From Evernia prunastri (Eukaryota; Ascomycota; Lecanoromycetes; Lecanorales; Parmeliaceae), in assembly GCA_003184365.1 (NCBI GenBank), contig NKYR01000087.1:1-64000 (forward strand): a stretch of 64,000 nt of DNA. The letters are read 5' to 3'. The translations under genes were made by a program, and so were the position numbers. The notes below the pieces were generated by a model. It made no database searches and was not told the origin of the DNA. It saw nothing but the letters and a program-made list of their open reading frames with translations. Shown one piece after another: positions 44,226 through 54,642 of this stretch. Numbering within the stretch: position 1 is the stretch's first letter; each line of letters opens with the position of its first letter.

Positions 44226-45481
44226 ATGCAAATCACAATCCAAATGCTCGATGGGTCCGTCATACCCTTCAGAGTTAGATCATCCATTACTATCGCCAGC
44301 CTCAAAGCCAAATTCGAGCCATGGCAGCCGATGAAAGGCAGAGCCTTACTGCATCATGATGTACAGCTCGACGACCGTGCTACTCTCGATTCTGTTCCTG
44401 GCGTAAAGGATGGCACTATACTCAGAGTTGACAAGCAGTTGTCACAAGCGAAGAACAAAATCACTGGGAAGAAATTTGTAGTGAGCGGTCCTGCCAGCTC
44501 GGCAGTAGACGAGGATGTGGTCGAAACAATTGAGAGGTCTAGCGACGAGGAGGGGACGTCGAGTGGGAACGAAAGGCAGGTCTCTAACAGCAAACGAAAG
44601 CGGCTGTCAAGAAACTCAACGACCGGAGTAGATGGTTTCATCGATGATGATGACAATGCGAATTCTTCCTGGGGAAAGCCACTGGTACCAGACGAGACAA
44701 ATGAAGATCCTTCAGGTACGGCAGATACAGACGTGAGCAACAGCACATTGACCCTACGTATTTCCAAGAGGGAGAAAAGGGAAACAACAGCCCGCGAACA
44801 AGTTGACATCATGGCTTCAGACGTACAAATCTTGGGCCATCCGCTGCAAACCGTTAAGACCATTTTTACATCGCCTCCGGAGAACCCTATCGGGAGCCCT
44901 GCCGCCAGCGCTTATATGCCCAAGACTGCAGGGGCTGTGTTATCTCACCAGGATGCCATGGAAGACTACGAACCGACATTGCTAGCTGGCATCAACGCCG
45001 CTGTTGCCGAGACGGGGCGTGGGAAGGATGGTTTAGCTCGCCGATGTGATGCTTGTGGACGTGCGTGTGGGTGTAATGGGGATTCGTTGGCTACATCGAA
45101 CAGCGTGGCGCCAGTGGAGGAGAGGACCCGAGGACAGGAGGGTGCTTCCACCGATATCAATGGCGGGGGCTATCTTATGTCGAAAAAATCTTCTATTAGC
45201 CAGCGTGCAGAGACGGGCTGGACTGGAATGTGACAGTCGACTTTGATGCCCTTCTGCTTACGACCATGGTGGCTGTCTCTGGCGCAGTGCAGAGGCTTTT
45301 CTACCAATCTCAGGAGACTTTGCCGGATGGGGATCGGTCATCTAAGGTATGTTGTTCGGACCTGTTTCTCCGTGCAAATGTCAACATTTTGAGGTAGCCT
45401 CAACGGCGATTTCGCTCTCAAACTCAGTCAAGAGAGCAGCCGGCCGTTATTGCTCGAGCCCCCAGCGGTACCTTGACATAA
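44226..45481 (+). CDS. Ubiquitin-like-domain protein of unknown function
   Basis: Proposed three exons: 44226-45070, 45211-45346, 45398-45481 (354 aa). The first 70 residues (MQITIQMLDGSVIPFRV, SLKAKFEPWQ, LDSVPGVKDGTILRV) have the beta-grasp pattern of ubiquitin-like domains; no diglycine end is present. A disordered acidic/basic middle follows, then a cysteine knot RRCDACGRACG. Without splicing the frame stops at 45233. A 140-bp intron (donor GTGTAA at 45071, acceptor GTGCAG) joins to a frame reading DGLDWNVTVDFDALLLTTM, which looks like real protein. The last exon is basic and less sure. If the introns are wrong, the gene simply ends at 45233. Confidence 0.65.
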
Positions 45482-45634
45482 CAGCAGACATTTGGTATGG
45501 CTCAATTTCAGGTGAATCTCTACTTGTTCTAGATATCAGAGCACGACCTACTTACTCTATCCAAATGGCTCATATCTCATGTACACATATACAAGACATA
45601 GACTTGCGGAACTCATATCTCTCCAGAGGCCGAC

Positions 45635-47950
45635 TCATCGCCGTTTATTCACATCTTCCTTCTCCGATATCTTGGTCTTCCCCCTCTCTTCAAGCCCTTC
45701 GACACCTTTTCCCCAAGCCCCAGCCTTCTTCCCCCATTTGATAAGGCCCCATGCATGCTCCCAACCAAACTTCGGAGGAGCCTCTTGACTCGTACGAAAA
45801 GGACTAGCGCCATGCCTGAAAATCTCCTTCTGGTCGATTCCCTCCTCTGCTTGAGCGACACCCTGGGCAGGAGTTTGACTGACCAACTCCTCCGTGGCAC
45901 CTTCCCAGCGCCTAACATCCTTACCTAAAGGCCTCCACCACCCTTTTTCCTCCCTCGCCCACCACTTCTTTCCACACATCTCCCACAAACGGCTTCGAGC
46001 TCGCTTGTAGGCGAATTTCTCATCCTCACCTGTGAATGTCCTTGTGCGAGCAAAGTCGGGAGATTGTCGGCCGATCTCGTTTCCAGCACCTGGAACACCA
46101 TCGCTGGGTCCGTGACTTCGGCCGGCGCCGTAGACTGGGCCAAAGTCGCTGTCTTCGTCTGCTAAAATGGAGCGGGCGGATGAAGCTTGAGACTGTGAGG
46201 AAGGTAAGGGGGTTGAGGGATAGGATGGTGGGGAAGCCGAGGAAATGTAAGAAGAGGTGTTGGGGCGGAAGGGGGAGGTCTGGTCTTGGAAAATTTCACT
46301 GAAAGTTTCGGGGTAGATTTCATCGTCACCAAATGCGGTGTTCAAGCCGTCTTCGGACGGTTGTTTGATCTCGGGAAAGAAGATGTCGTCGGGGCCTGCC
46401 TCTGCGCTGACCAGTATCTTACAGCGGGCTTCATAAAGTGCGTCGAGAAGTGTTATGAGACGGCGCGCTTCGTTTTTTTGAAGCAGAGTAAGAATGGGAA
46501 CATCGGTGAGGATCAGGGTATGGAATGTTGAGGCGAGCGTAATATAGTCTGCTGGGCCAAGGTTGGTACCACAGAGCTCTTCGAATGTCCATTTAGTGAC
46601 TCCGGAGAGATGACGAGGAACCTGGAGATTACGGCCGTAGACTCGTAGAGTGCTGTTCTGCCAACATATTGCAAGATCATGGTTTGGTGGTACCACATGG
46701 CTTCGAAGTGCATGGAGTTCCGATTCTTTCCAAACACTGTCCAGGGCCACGAGCTCCTCCTGAGATACTAATGTCGATGGTCTTACGAAATAGTGCTTAG
46801 GTGCAGTCACTTGGGAACCCTTCTTCTTTGAAAGAACCTTCTCACTTGAATCCTTGACATGTAGGCTCTGTTCGTATCCCAGGCCCCAATTTCGAGAGGC
46901 CATCGGCTCAAGCCCTTCGAAGCCCTCGACATTAGAACTTCGGTTGCCCTCGTCTAGCTTTGTATTGGTAGAAGTTTCTTCTTCAGCTTCATGTCTCCTC
47001 CAATCCTTACCACCTTCCATGTCCCGTATTTCGCATCTAGCCCGTAGGACCTCTAAGAATGCGGCAAAGTCTCCCTTGGTGTCAAACATATTCTCGCTCC
47101 TGCCACCTTGGTTCCTGGATCCCAGTAGACCCCATCTGGACCCCAGGAGGCCTAGCCTTGAAGATGGCGGTGGTGAGTACTCCACGCCCGATGCATTGCT
47201 CAATTCCTCTGGCATACGATTGCTTGTTGCAACTAGAACTCCGCCAAGGTGAAAGAAAGAAGTAAGGAGATTTGAAAGTATCTTTGAAGCGGCACGGTCC
47301 GGCAATTGAAACTCATCGAGGAAGAGTATTGGAGAAGTAGAGATCATGTCCCTTGCAAGCCATAATAGAGAATGTTCTTCGTCTTGGCTTCCGCCTCCTG
47401 GCACGGCCGAAGATTCCGTCAACCTGATCTTTCGCAATTGTTCTAATCTTGAAAATGTCTCAAGCATGAAGGTGTTGAAATGCCACCGTCTCTTCTTGCG
47501 GTTGGGCAAGCAGTCGGCTAGTAGATTTACAAGCATACTCTTCCCTGTTCCTACCTCTCCATACAGGAGTAGACCCTGAGGTGATTGCAACTGTACAGCG
47601 GATTCGTGACTGGTCAACCTCCTTGTGAGCGCCATTGCATCTGCCTTTTCCCTCTGCTCTCGCAAAGACGAGAGGATCCCTTGGCGTCTTCCATTATTCT
47701 GCTGTTTCCTATCTTCGACCTCAGCGGGACTAGCGACAGAATTTTTGACGAGACGATTGATCTGATCTAGCTGGTTACTGAAGTCGACCTCGGGCTGATA
47801 GTCCTTGAGGCGGTAGTAGAGCTTTTGGAGGTGGAGCGCTAGACGATGCTGGGCTAGGTCGGGGTCAATCCGTTTTGTGGCGATCAGCGCACGGTATAGA
47901 ATGAGCGGATTGGTGATTGTAAGACCTGTAGACGAAGATGATGGTGGCAT
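45635..47950 (-). CDS. AFG1-like P-loop ATPase (long form)
   Basis: Single exon, 771 aa. Walker A GEVGTGKS at 131-138, Walker B ILFLDEFQ around 208-215 and a sensor-like TSNRMPEEL place it in the AFG1/LACE1 family of AAA-type proteins, known for mitochondrial inner-membrane protein turnover. It is much longer than Afg1 (about 500 aa). The extra length lies in a polar insert with GLLGSR written twice within 20 residues and in a Trp-rich C-terminus. No clear mitochondrial presequence is visible, so the location is open; filamentous fungi often have a second, longer AFG1-like gene, which this may be. Confidence 0.85.
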   Translation of the reverse strand: MPPSSSSTGLTITNPLILYRALIATKRIDPDLAQHRLALHLQKLYYRLKDYQPEVDFSNQLDQINRLVKNSVASPAEVEDRKQQNNGRRQGILSSLREQREKADAMALTRRLTSHESAVQLQSPQGLLLYGEVGTGKSMLVNLLADCLPNRKKRRWHFNTFMLETFSRLEQLRKIRLTESSAVPGGGSQDEEHSLLWLARDMISTSPILFLDEFQLPDRAASKILSNLLTSFFHLGGVLVATSNRMPEELSNASGVEYSPPPSSRLGLLGSRWGLLGSRNQGGRSENMFDTKGDFAAFLEVLRARCEIRDMEGGKDWRRHEAEEETSTNTKLDEGNRSSNVEGFEGLEPMASRNWGLGYEQSLHVKDSSEKVLSKKKGSQVTAPKHYFVRPSTLVSQEELVALDSVWKESELHALRSHVVPPNHDLAICWQNSTLRVYGRNLQVPRHLSGVTKWTFEELCGTNLGPADYITLASTFHTLILTDVPILTLLQKNEARRLITLLDALYEARCKILVSAEAGPDDIFFPEIKQPSEDGLNTAFGDDEIYPETFSEIFQDQTSPFRPNTSSYISSASPPSYPSTPLPSSQSQASSARSILADEDSDFGPVYGAGRSHGPSDGVPGAGNEIGRQSPDFARTRTFTGEDEKFAYKRARSRLWEMCGKKWWAREEKGWWRPLGKDVRRWEGATEELVSQTPAQGVAQAEEGIDQKEIFRHGASPFRTSQEAPPKFGWEHAWGLIKWGKKAGAWGKGVEGLEERGKTKISEKEDVNKRR

Positions 47951-48578
47951 AAAGGAAATATATGTTGAATCTGTAGCTGCATAGATCGAGGGATGCTAGG
48001 GCAGGAAGCCCATTATCGATAAAGTAACAGTACCTAGGTAAGATTACCTTACTTTGACGTCAATAGTCGGTCATACATTTAAAGATCATACGCGCGCGAC
48101 AATGCCGGGACAACCTCCAGGCGAGATCAGGTTTCAGACGATTTATTATTAGCAATGCGAACTGATACGGTGTGCTGAAGAATATCCTCTCGAGACTCTC
48201 TCACAGATGCACAGACGCAATGAATACTAGCTTTTAGCAGTGCACAACCGGATTGGTAGCCGTCTTACGCCACGTTTCAAGAGCAGCAGTAGGATGAAAA
48301 TACAACAGTCAATTGGTTATTGAGGGGTTGAAGGGAGCTATCAGCCCTCGAGTTGCCGTACTGCGTTTCTGAGGCCTTAAGAACATGCAAGCTTGAATAG
48401 TAGAAACGGCATTGCATCGATGTTTGCTCTTATTTACTGCTATGTTGCTTGAGCTACATACATTTGGACGTTCATTGCGTTGGTATGGCTCGCAGAAGTT
48501 CCGAATGGGCTTTCAGAGACAGGACCATCCAGAATAAGATTTCAATGCTTGTAGGCCCCAGGAAGATGCGGCCCAGGC
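47951..48578. other. Intergenic, tandem minus-strand genes
   Basis: Promoter of the AFG1-like gene and 3' end of the next. No open frame or repeat seen. Confidence 0.5.
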
Positions 48579-51500
48579 TCACTTACGACCGAAAGCTTTT
48601 TTGAATCCTTGCCTCATCCCCTGCACGGTGTCCTTACGCGGGAGATAATGATCATCGGCTTCAAGCGGCTCTGGTCTGTAACGCATTGAGAACTCATCGC
48701 GCAGCCCAAGGGGAGTCGGCGGCGGAGCAATCTCCCATTTTTGTTCGACGGTAGTGGTACCTATGCTAAGACTGCGTCTGTGCCCCAGACCGCTGCGATT
48801 TCGTTGTGCAGAGGCATCGATAGAGGCCTCAGCACCCTGGCTTTGTTTACAAGAGCGAGAGCGGTTAGGATTGAATATCATGGAAGAAAGAGCGCGCTCA
48901 ATCTCTTCATTTGTGTTGGGTCGTTCGGAGGTGCTGAGACTCCGCCTCTGCAGGCTACCAGAGGTGCTGAGACTTCGCCTGTGCAGGCTAAAGCGACCTG
49001 AGCTGCGCTTGTTGAGAGTGTTGATGTGGTCAGCGCCTGTGTTTAGTCCACCCGCCAAGTCTTCTTTGCTGGGTGCCTTTAGCTTCAAAGTGAATGGTGT
49101 GGTGGTTTGACGCGTGGAGGTGAACGGATCGTTTGCGAATTCTTTGGCTTGATTGCTTCCGGCGGACGCTTTCGGAGAGAGCGTAGAATCGGTCATCGCC
49201 GGAATCAGAGGGTTGGGGTGTCTCGCCTTATGATAGCGAGCAAACATGCTGGTAATTGAGACCGAGCGTCGGTAAGCCTTAATACTAGAAGATGAGTTTG
49301 GTGTCATGGGGGTTCGGCGGGAGTTAGGTGGATTATCGCCGTTTTGGCCAAAAGATGAGCTTGGTGTCAGTGTCGTTCCGCCAGAACTTGGTAGAGTGTT
49401 GGCGGATTGGCCAAAAGATGAGCTTAGTGTCATCATCGTGTCGCGGGAAGTAGATGATGCGCTATGGAAAGATGTACTCGGCGTCGCAATCATGCCAGTC
49501 GGAAGGGTAGTCGCTGAGCAACATGTTCCGGAAGAAGTACCCTGCTCATGATCATGTGGAGTTGATGTCCAGGAGTTATATACTGCGGGCGATGCCATCC
49601 CTAATTTCGCTTGATAACTTGTTGATGGCGAAATCAGGGGCCCAAAGATGAAGGAAGGCATCACTTCAGGAGACCCAGTCTCCGAAGCGGAAAGACGTTT
49701 CGTTGTTGACGGCGAATTGGAGGACAAGGAGGAAGATGTTGCATTGTCCTGTGATGGTACAAGCGTTGTGTCGTTCGAAGACCTCAATGTGGATCTCTGA
49801 GGGGTGAAGGTCCCCGCATATTCAGCTTCATGACCTTCTGTGTCATCCTCATTGCATATGTACCTCGGTACTCTATCCTCCATCATGTTATCGAGCTGCG
49901 ATGGTAGATGTTCTCTCACGGAGTTCTGAGTGGCTAACATCTTGGCTTCTTGAGCTTCGCGTTGGAATAATGGACGGGGGTTCAGGGTGATCTGATGGCC
50001 GAATCCGTCCCCTTCTTCAGCCCCATAACGTTTGCTGTCATCGTCTCTGCCGTCATCGTCTTCGAGAATGCGTCTCAGCAGAGGATCGCTCACTATTTCG
50101 CTAGGCTGGACTGACGAAGGAGAGGATGGTATGGACCGCAGTAGAGGATGGATCTCCGGTCGGCACTGGTCTTTTGGCCCAGTCAGAAAATGCGGCTGAG
50201 ATTCTGCTGTCTTTCTCAGTTCTGCCAAAGCTGCTGCCGAGAGACGTCCTTTTTGACGGGTAGAATCCTTCAATTTCGCTACTGTAGCAGCTGATAGACT
50301 TGATTCAGAAGACTCCTCTCTAACAAGGCGGTGCTTCGATGGCTTGGCTGATTCAGGCTGCAGTTCGCTCGAAGTGTTGATCGTCAATCTTGATGTAGGC
50401 GGAATACGCCGTTGACTCGATGATAAATTGACTTTTTCGGTCCGAGGGTCCTGGAGTGCGAGCATGCTGTCGCGCATTGCACCAGCCCCGCTTACTTTCT
50501 GAAGATTGAGAGGCTCAGTGTGCCCTAAAGTGGAGTGTTGAAGCTGCTGGCGTGGATTGAGCGCTAAGGTGTTGGTAAGTGGGTCTTCTTCCGTAATGTC
50601 CTCGAGTCGGCCTGACGTCCTCCAGGAGACGATGTCACTGTCAGTATCGGCTTTACTGTCCTTGTTTGTCACCGGTCCAATGGTATGAAGTGTGTCGTTT
50701 TCACTATCCTGAAATGTGTTCCGACAGCCGATCTTACCATCAATGCTCTCCACTCTGATTTTTCCAAAGGCTCCTAACGCGCAGGAAGCATCAGACTTGT
50801 CATGGAGCGTGTCGGCCAATGCATTGATTCGTGATCCTGCTTGGTTTGTGTCCTCATGCGTGTCTTGGTTGCGAGGTGGAAAATAATCAAGCACTGTCTG
50901 GGTACTATGCGTATTGAGTAGAAACCAATCATCTAGGTGGGTATGCGTATCATCATGTTCTTTGCTGTGAAATTGAAATGCGGAAAGTTGGAGGCTCGCG
51001 TTTTCTGAGCCCAGCCCGATTGGTGATTTATCAAGTGGTGGAGCGGGATGAAGCTCCGAACTAGCGTTCCCAAGTGAATTTGGCTTACCACAGTATTTCC
51101 GAGCAGAGAGTGTCGCTATACGAAAACTGCCTAAATCCATCTCTTCCTTGGAGTCAGTAAGTTTGACTTCCGCACTCTCTTTTCCGTCTTGACCGTCGGC
51201 TTGTTGCTTGGGACGTTTGTAACGCTCGACACTCGCACTGTCTAGATGATGTTGCCTTTCGCCATCCCGTTGAAAAGGCACGATACTCTGTTGTTCTTGT
51301 AATGCAAACGGCTTGACGAACATGTTTCCCTTTTGGAGTCGCCCGCCGCCGTGTTTTTGAGAAGGCACACTCTCGCAGCCAGCGGTTTCTTGCCACTCCC
51401 GATGGCCATTGCCACCAAAATGAGGGGCCTGTTGCTTTTGCTTGCGCAAGACCAAGGGGTTGGGAAGCTCTTTTTCTTGCACGACGGCAGTACTCAATCT

Positions 51501-51920
51501 CCCCCTATGAAAATCGTTCATGGCAACTTCGACGCCTAAGGGCCATCCCTCCGGGCCTTTGAGTTGAGCAGACGTTGGCGAAATTGGAGTCGACAGAAGC
51601 TTATTAGTACACTGCTCGATCCCATCAGGTGAATCGAACGAATCTGAGATGTCAGAGTAGGCAGGCGATCGTGACCTTCGCTGCAGAGGAGACCTCCAAA
51701 GGGTACCCTCCCACTCGGAGGCAGGCCCTGACTGGGCATCGGCTAGGTCTTTGACAACTCTGTCAAGCATCTCATGTAAGAGCTTGGTTTTCGCGTCAAA
51801 GTATTGCGAAGGATCTGGATTTGGCATTGTGGTGTCTGGCTCTTTGCTGTTGAAGGCTTTATCGTAGTGGTTCAAATCATTGTGGGATGAATAGCGTTGC
51901 AATAAATCAATTGAAGTCAT
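48579..51920 (-). CDS. Uncharacterised 1113-aa disordered protein
   Basis: A single uninterrupted frame. No domain recognised. Only the first 65 residues (LLQRYSSHNDLNHYDKAF, then AKTKLLHEMLDRVVKDLADA) look ordered and helical. The rest is rich in Ser, Thr, Gln and charged residues with many SP/TP sites, suggesting heavy phosphorylation. Near the C-terminus two internal repeats appear: an imperfect 21-residue unit around SSSFGQ (DNA period 63 bp near 49346-49409) and an 11-residue unit, RRSLSTS, written twice (period 33 bp at 48928-48961). RRSLS occurs again further on, a phosphorylation-like site. It ends in the basic FKKAFGRK. Confidence 0.8.
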   Translation of the reverse strand: MTSIDLLQRYSSHNDLNHYDKAFNSKEPDTTMPNPDPSQYFDAKTKLLHEMLDRVVKDLADAQSGPASEWEGTLWRSPLQRRSRSPAYSDISDSFDSPDGIEQCTNKLLSTPISPTSAQLKGPEGWPLGVEVAMNDFHRGRLSTAVVQEKELPNPLVLRKQKQQAPHFGGNGHREWQETAGCESVPSQKHGGGRLQKGNMFVKPFALQEQQSIVPFQRDGERQHHLDSASVERYKRPKQQADGQDGKESAEVKLTDSKEEMDLGSFRIATLSARKYCGKPNSLGNASSELHPAPPLDKSPIGLGSENASLQLSAFQFHSKEHDDTHTHLDDWFLLNTHSTQTVLDYFPPRNQDTHEDTNQAGSRINALADTLHDKSDASCALGAFGKIRVESIDGKIGCRNTFQDSENDTLHTIGPVTNKDSKADTDSDIVSWRTSGRLEDITEEDPLTNTLALNPRQQLQHSTLGHTEPLNLQKVSGAGAMRDSMLALQDPRTEKVNLSSSQRRIPPTSRLTINTSSELQPESAKPSKHRLVREESSESSLSAATVAKLKDSTRQKGRLSAAALAELRKTAESQPHFLTGPKDQCRPEIHPLLRSIPSSPSSVQPSEIVSDPLLRRILEDDDGRDDDSKRYGAEEGDGFGHQITLNPRPLFQREAQEAKMLATQNSVREHLPSQLDNMMEDRVPRYICNEDDTEGHEAEYAGTFTPQRSTLRSSNDTTLVPSQDNATSSSLSSNSPSTTKRLSASETGSPEVMPSFIFGPLISPSTSYQAKLGMASPAVYNSWTSTPHDHEQGTSSGTCCSATTLPTGMIATPSTSFHSASSTSRDTMMTLSSSFGQSANTLPSSGGTTLTPSSSFGQNGDNPPNSRRTPMTPNSSSSIKAYRRSVSITSMFARYHKARHPNPLIPAMTDSTLSPKASAGSNQAKEFANDPFTSTRQTTTPFTLKLKAPSKEDLAGGLNTGADHINTLNKRSSGRFSLHRRSLSTSGSLQRRSLSTSERPNTNEEIERALSSMIFNPNRSRSCKQSQGAEASIDASAQRNRSGLGHRRSLSIGTTTVEQKWEIAPPPTPLGLRDEFSMRYRPEPLEADDHYLPRKDTVQGMRQGFKKAFGRK
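48928..48993 (-). repeat. 33-bp coding tandem repeat
   Basis: Two near-identical 33-bp units encode 11-residue repeats with RRSLSTS in the 1113-aa protein. They differ at only a few bases, so the duplication looks recent or conserved by use. Confidence 0.6.
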
Positions 51921-52467
51921 AGTGAACGGGGTTTCAGAGCTACATGCTTAAGGGTAGCACAAGCATAGCCACTCCAGTAGGGCAAATGTATAGGTCCGTG
52001 GTGGCGGACTTGAATAGCGAATCGGAGCAGTGGTGAAGTGAGATTAAAAGTTCACAAGTGCTTTTTCATGGCAGGAAAGTTGGTGCGGTGAAAGGCAGAT
52101 GAGGCGAAAAATCATGAAGTTGGGCGGCATAGAGGAATGAGTTGCATGATTTCCGAATGTAGCAAATGAAAGAGCCAACAACATGCCTGAAGACATTCGC
52201 TGCCGTCACCGTTCTTCGAGATTGGGATCAAGAATGTCTCTTCAGATCCTTCTCCAGATTTACAGCATCTTGTGACTATACGCATCTCCTACTGTAGTGC
52301 ACTACGCACGTCTTAGATGTAGCCCTCCGCTAGTGGTGGATTTCCTTTAGACATCCTATACTGTCAGGCTCTAAAGTCACAGAGATGAAATAGACACACT
52401 AGTTATCCTGCATTATAGTTAATATAAACCTCTCAGCGGATAGTCGTGCAGTTTCCAAATCGAAGCC
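51921..52467. other. Intergenic, tandem minus-strand genes
   Basis: Contains the promoter of the 1113-aa protein gene and the UTP25 3' end. Nothing further recognised. Confidence 0.5.
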
Positions 52468-54642
52468 TCAAGCAAAATCAAAGGTATCGCCTCCCTTATT
52501 CCTAAGCATTGGTAGAAGCCTTCCAGTGCCGACGATCCGCTCCAGTTTGAGTGCATCCAGCTTTGAGAACAGGCTTCTCACATTTGTTTGCCGAGCGTTC
52601 AACTTAGCCGATGAAATGCTAGAACCCAGATATCCTCCAACTATTTCCTTGTAGAAGATTGGATTCTCGGGGAGCCCATACATTATAATTCTTTTAACGC
52701 CTTTGAGATGGTAGCGCCTGAAATGATGAGCTCGCTCTGTATACAACAGTACCGAGTGTCTACCAGAGAAGAAGTGGCTGCGAGCTCGAGCAACGTCTCT
52801 GACATTAGTGTACTCAGAAATCGAGCCGAAAGAGATATTTTGTGTATCCGACGAGCTCGCTAGGTAGTTGCGGATGCGTACAAAATCAGCGTAAGACGGA
52901 AGATAAATCAGTATACCTTGGCCTGCTCCGGCAGCATATTTCGAGTGTTTTACCAAGGAGGGGAGAACGGCAGTAGTAAAGTATTTGAACCGGTCATCTG
53001 GTTCATTGACAACACTTGTGACGTCCAAGCGCGAAAAGGTTTGTCTCGTAGAAATACCTAAGTCGATCATAGCGCCGGCCTCCTCTTTCGAGTACTTCAT
53101 CTTTCCAGAAATGTTGAGCATGTGACTACTGAAAAGCTTGTTGAGTGACGGGAAGTTGAAGCTAGAGAACAGAATTGTCTGTCGGAGGTACTTGGCATTG
53201 CCGTCGAGGTACCAATCTCGCACGCGAGTAAAGTCACAGCCGTGTGCTTCCTTTGGTTGGAGATTGAGATGTTCAATAATATACTCCACATGCTCCCAGT
53301 TTTGCATTAGCATCGCGTCAACTTGATCAGCCACCATGATCTCGACGGAGCTGAGGAAGTCATGGTCCTGCTTCTTCGGATCGTCTGCCCCTATTGCCAT
53401 ACGTAGCCCTAGAGGACTTGCAAAGATGATATCCGAACTGTAGAATTGTGCGAAGAATTTGACGGTCTTACGAGTGAATTTCAGACCCAGCCTGAACATG
53501 TCGTCGTCGTTGCCAGCGAAGAGTTCTCGAAAGTCCTCGGGCTTATCTTCAGAGAAATTGTCGTCTCCTGAAGCATAGGAATCCTGGAACCTTTTCTTGT
53601 TCTCCTGCTGTTCGGGTTCGCAAAGTGATATGATGGTTTCAACATACTTGACACATGAGTTTCTTGTTGGTAAGATCACAAGCACCTTGGGACGGGTGAA
53701 GCCTTGGTCTCGCAGCTCTATGTCCTCGGTGTCCTCCTTCGCAAGACGTGCATTATTTTTGATGACTTTGTCACGTGTCTTGAAGACGTGATTCAATATG
53801 TGCAGACAGGTCAGCTTCCGCAGCGTCTCAGTGTTCCTCAATGTCCTGTGGGGAAAGAATACATCTCTGTAAGTAAAGATAGACGACGCCAGTCTCCCGG
53901 TCGCTCTGTCAAGAGACGGCAATGCTTTCTTCGCCGGTTCCAGCAGCCTTTGCTTCAGCTGTAGACCGTCTATGTTTGGGACAGTGCTCGAGCCATGGGT
54001 AAGGGCTGAACTTGAGACCTTGGGGATCTTCATTAGATAGCCTCCTTCAAGCTTAGAGTCGGACATTGTCGAGGTCCAACTGCCGTTCTTGACATCAGCG
54101 ATAGCCTGAGTGAGTTCTGTGTCCATACGCTGTGCAAAATGCTTCAAAAAAGGATCATAATCGCCTTCGAAATCGTCAGCCTCCTCAGCATCAACATCAA
54201 GGTCCTCGACATCTTCTGGCTCTTCGACTCGATCTACGTCGTTCATTGGTATCTCAGCTTCCAAAGAGACTTCATGCTTCTCGGCTTTGTCTTTCTTTCG
54301 CCGTGGCTCGCCACTATCAGTGCTCAGAGATTGTAGAAGTGTGCTGTAGGGTTTGGCAATGTCCTTAGAAACATCTTCCTGGTCGCTGTCACTCAAAGGT
54401 TCAGAAACCACCCCAAGATCTTCTGATTCGTCTACCAAGCTCTCCACGTCACTTTTAGAAACGTCTCCAATATGTTCTTCGACCCGTGTCGAATAGAAAG
54501 CATTCTTCCTCCCTGCTCTTGCTGCACGGCCATCGCTACCTCTCCCCCTTCCACGACCTCGAAAAGCATGACGAATATCTCCTCTCCCGTGACGACCGCT
54601 GTCTCCACGAGGCTTTGGTCTGTTGCCGAAGGAAGGTGCCAT
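52468..54642 (-). CDS. utp25: U3 snoRNP-associated protein Utp25 (small-subunit processome)
   Basis: Single exon, 724 aa. Starts with an RG-rich tail (GRGDIRHAFRGRGRGRGS), then a long acidic region (about 60-165), then a degenerate DEAD-like helicase core: FPHRTLRNTE, PKVLVILPTRNSCVKYV, DIIFASPLGLRMA, VEIMVADQVDAMLMQNW in place of DEAD, and a second half with VLLYTERAHHFRRYHLKGVKRIIMYGLP. This is the Utp25/DEF layout, an inactive helicase fold needed for early 18S rRNA processing in the nucleolus. Head to head with eIF3f over 229 bp, a pairing of ribosome assembly and translation genes. Confidence 0.93.
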   Translation of the reverse strand: MAPSFGNRPKPRGDSGRHGRGDIRHAFRGRGRGRGSDGRAARAGRKNAFYSTRVEEHIGDVSKSDVESLVDESEDLGVVSEPLSDSDQEDVSKDIAKPYSTLLQSLSTDSGEPRRKKDKAEKHEVSLEAEIPMNDVDRVEEPEDVEDLDVDAEEADDFEGDYDPFLKHFAQRMDTELTQAIADVKNGSWTSTMSDSKLEGGYLMKIPKVSSSALTHGSSTVPNIDGLQLKQRLLEPAKKALPSLDRATGRLASSIFTYRDVFFPHRTLRNTETLRKLTCLHILNHVFKTRDKVIKNNARLAKEDTEDIELRDQGFTRPKVLVILPTRNSCVKYVETIISLCEPEQQENKKRFQDSYASGDDNFSEDKPEDFRELFAGNDDDMFRLGLKFTRKTVKFFAQFYSSDIIFASPLGLRMAIGADDPKKQDHDFLSSVEIMVADQVDAMLMQNWEHVEYIIEHLNLQPKEAHGCDFTRVRDWYLDGNAKYLRQTILFSSFNFPSLNKLFSSHMLNISGKMKYSKEEAGAMIDLGISTRQTFSRLDVTSVVNEPDDRFKYFTTAVLPSLVKHSKYAAGAGQGILIYLPSYADFVRIRNYLASSSDTQNISFGSISEYTNVRDVARARSHFFSGRHSVLLYTERAHHFRRYHLKGVKRIIMYGLPENPIFYKEIVGGYLGSSISSAKLNARQTNVRSLFSKLDALKLERIVGTGRLLPMLRNKGGDTFDFA

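Noticed and set aside
38271..45481. Secondary-metabolite or effector cluster
   Set aside because: The malonyl-transferase here is the mitochondrial stand-alone type, and neighbours are complex I, TRAPP and other housekeeping genes. No PKS, NRPS or terpene core is present.
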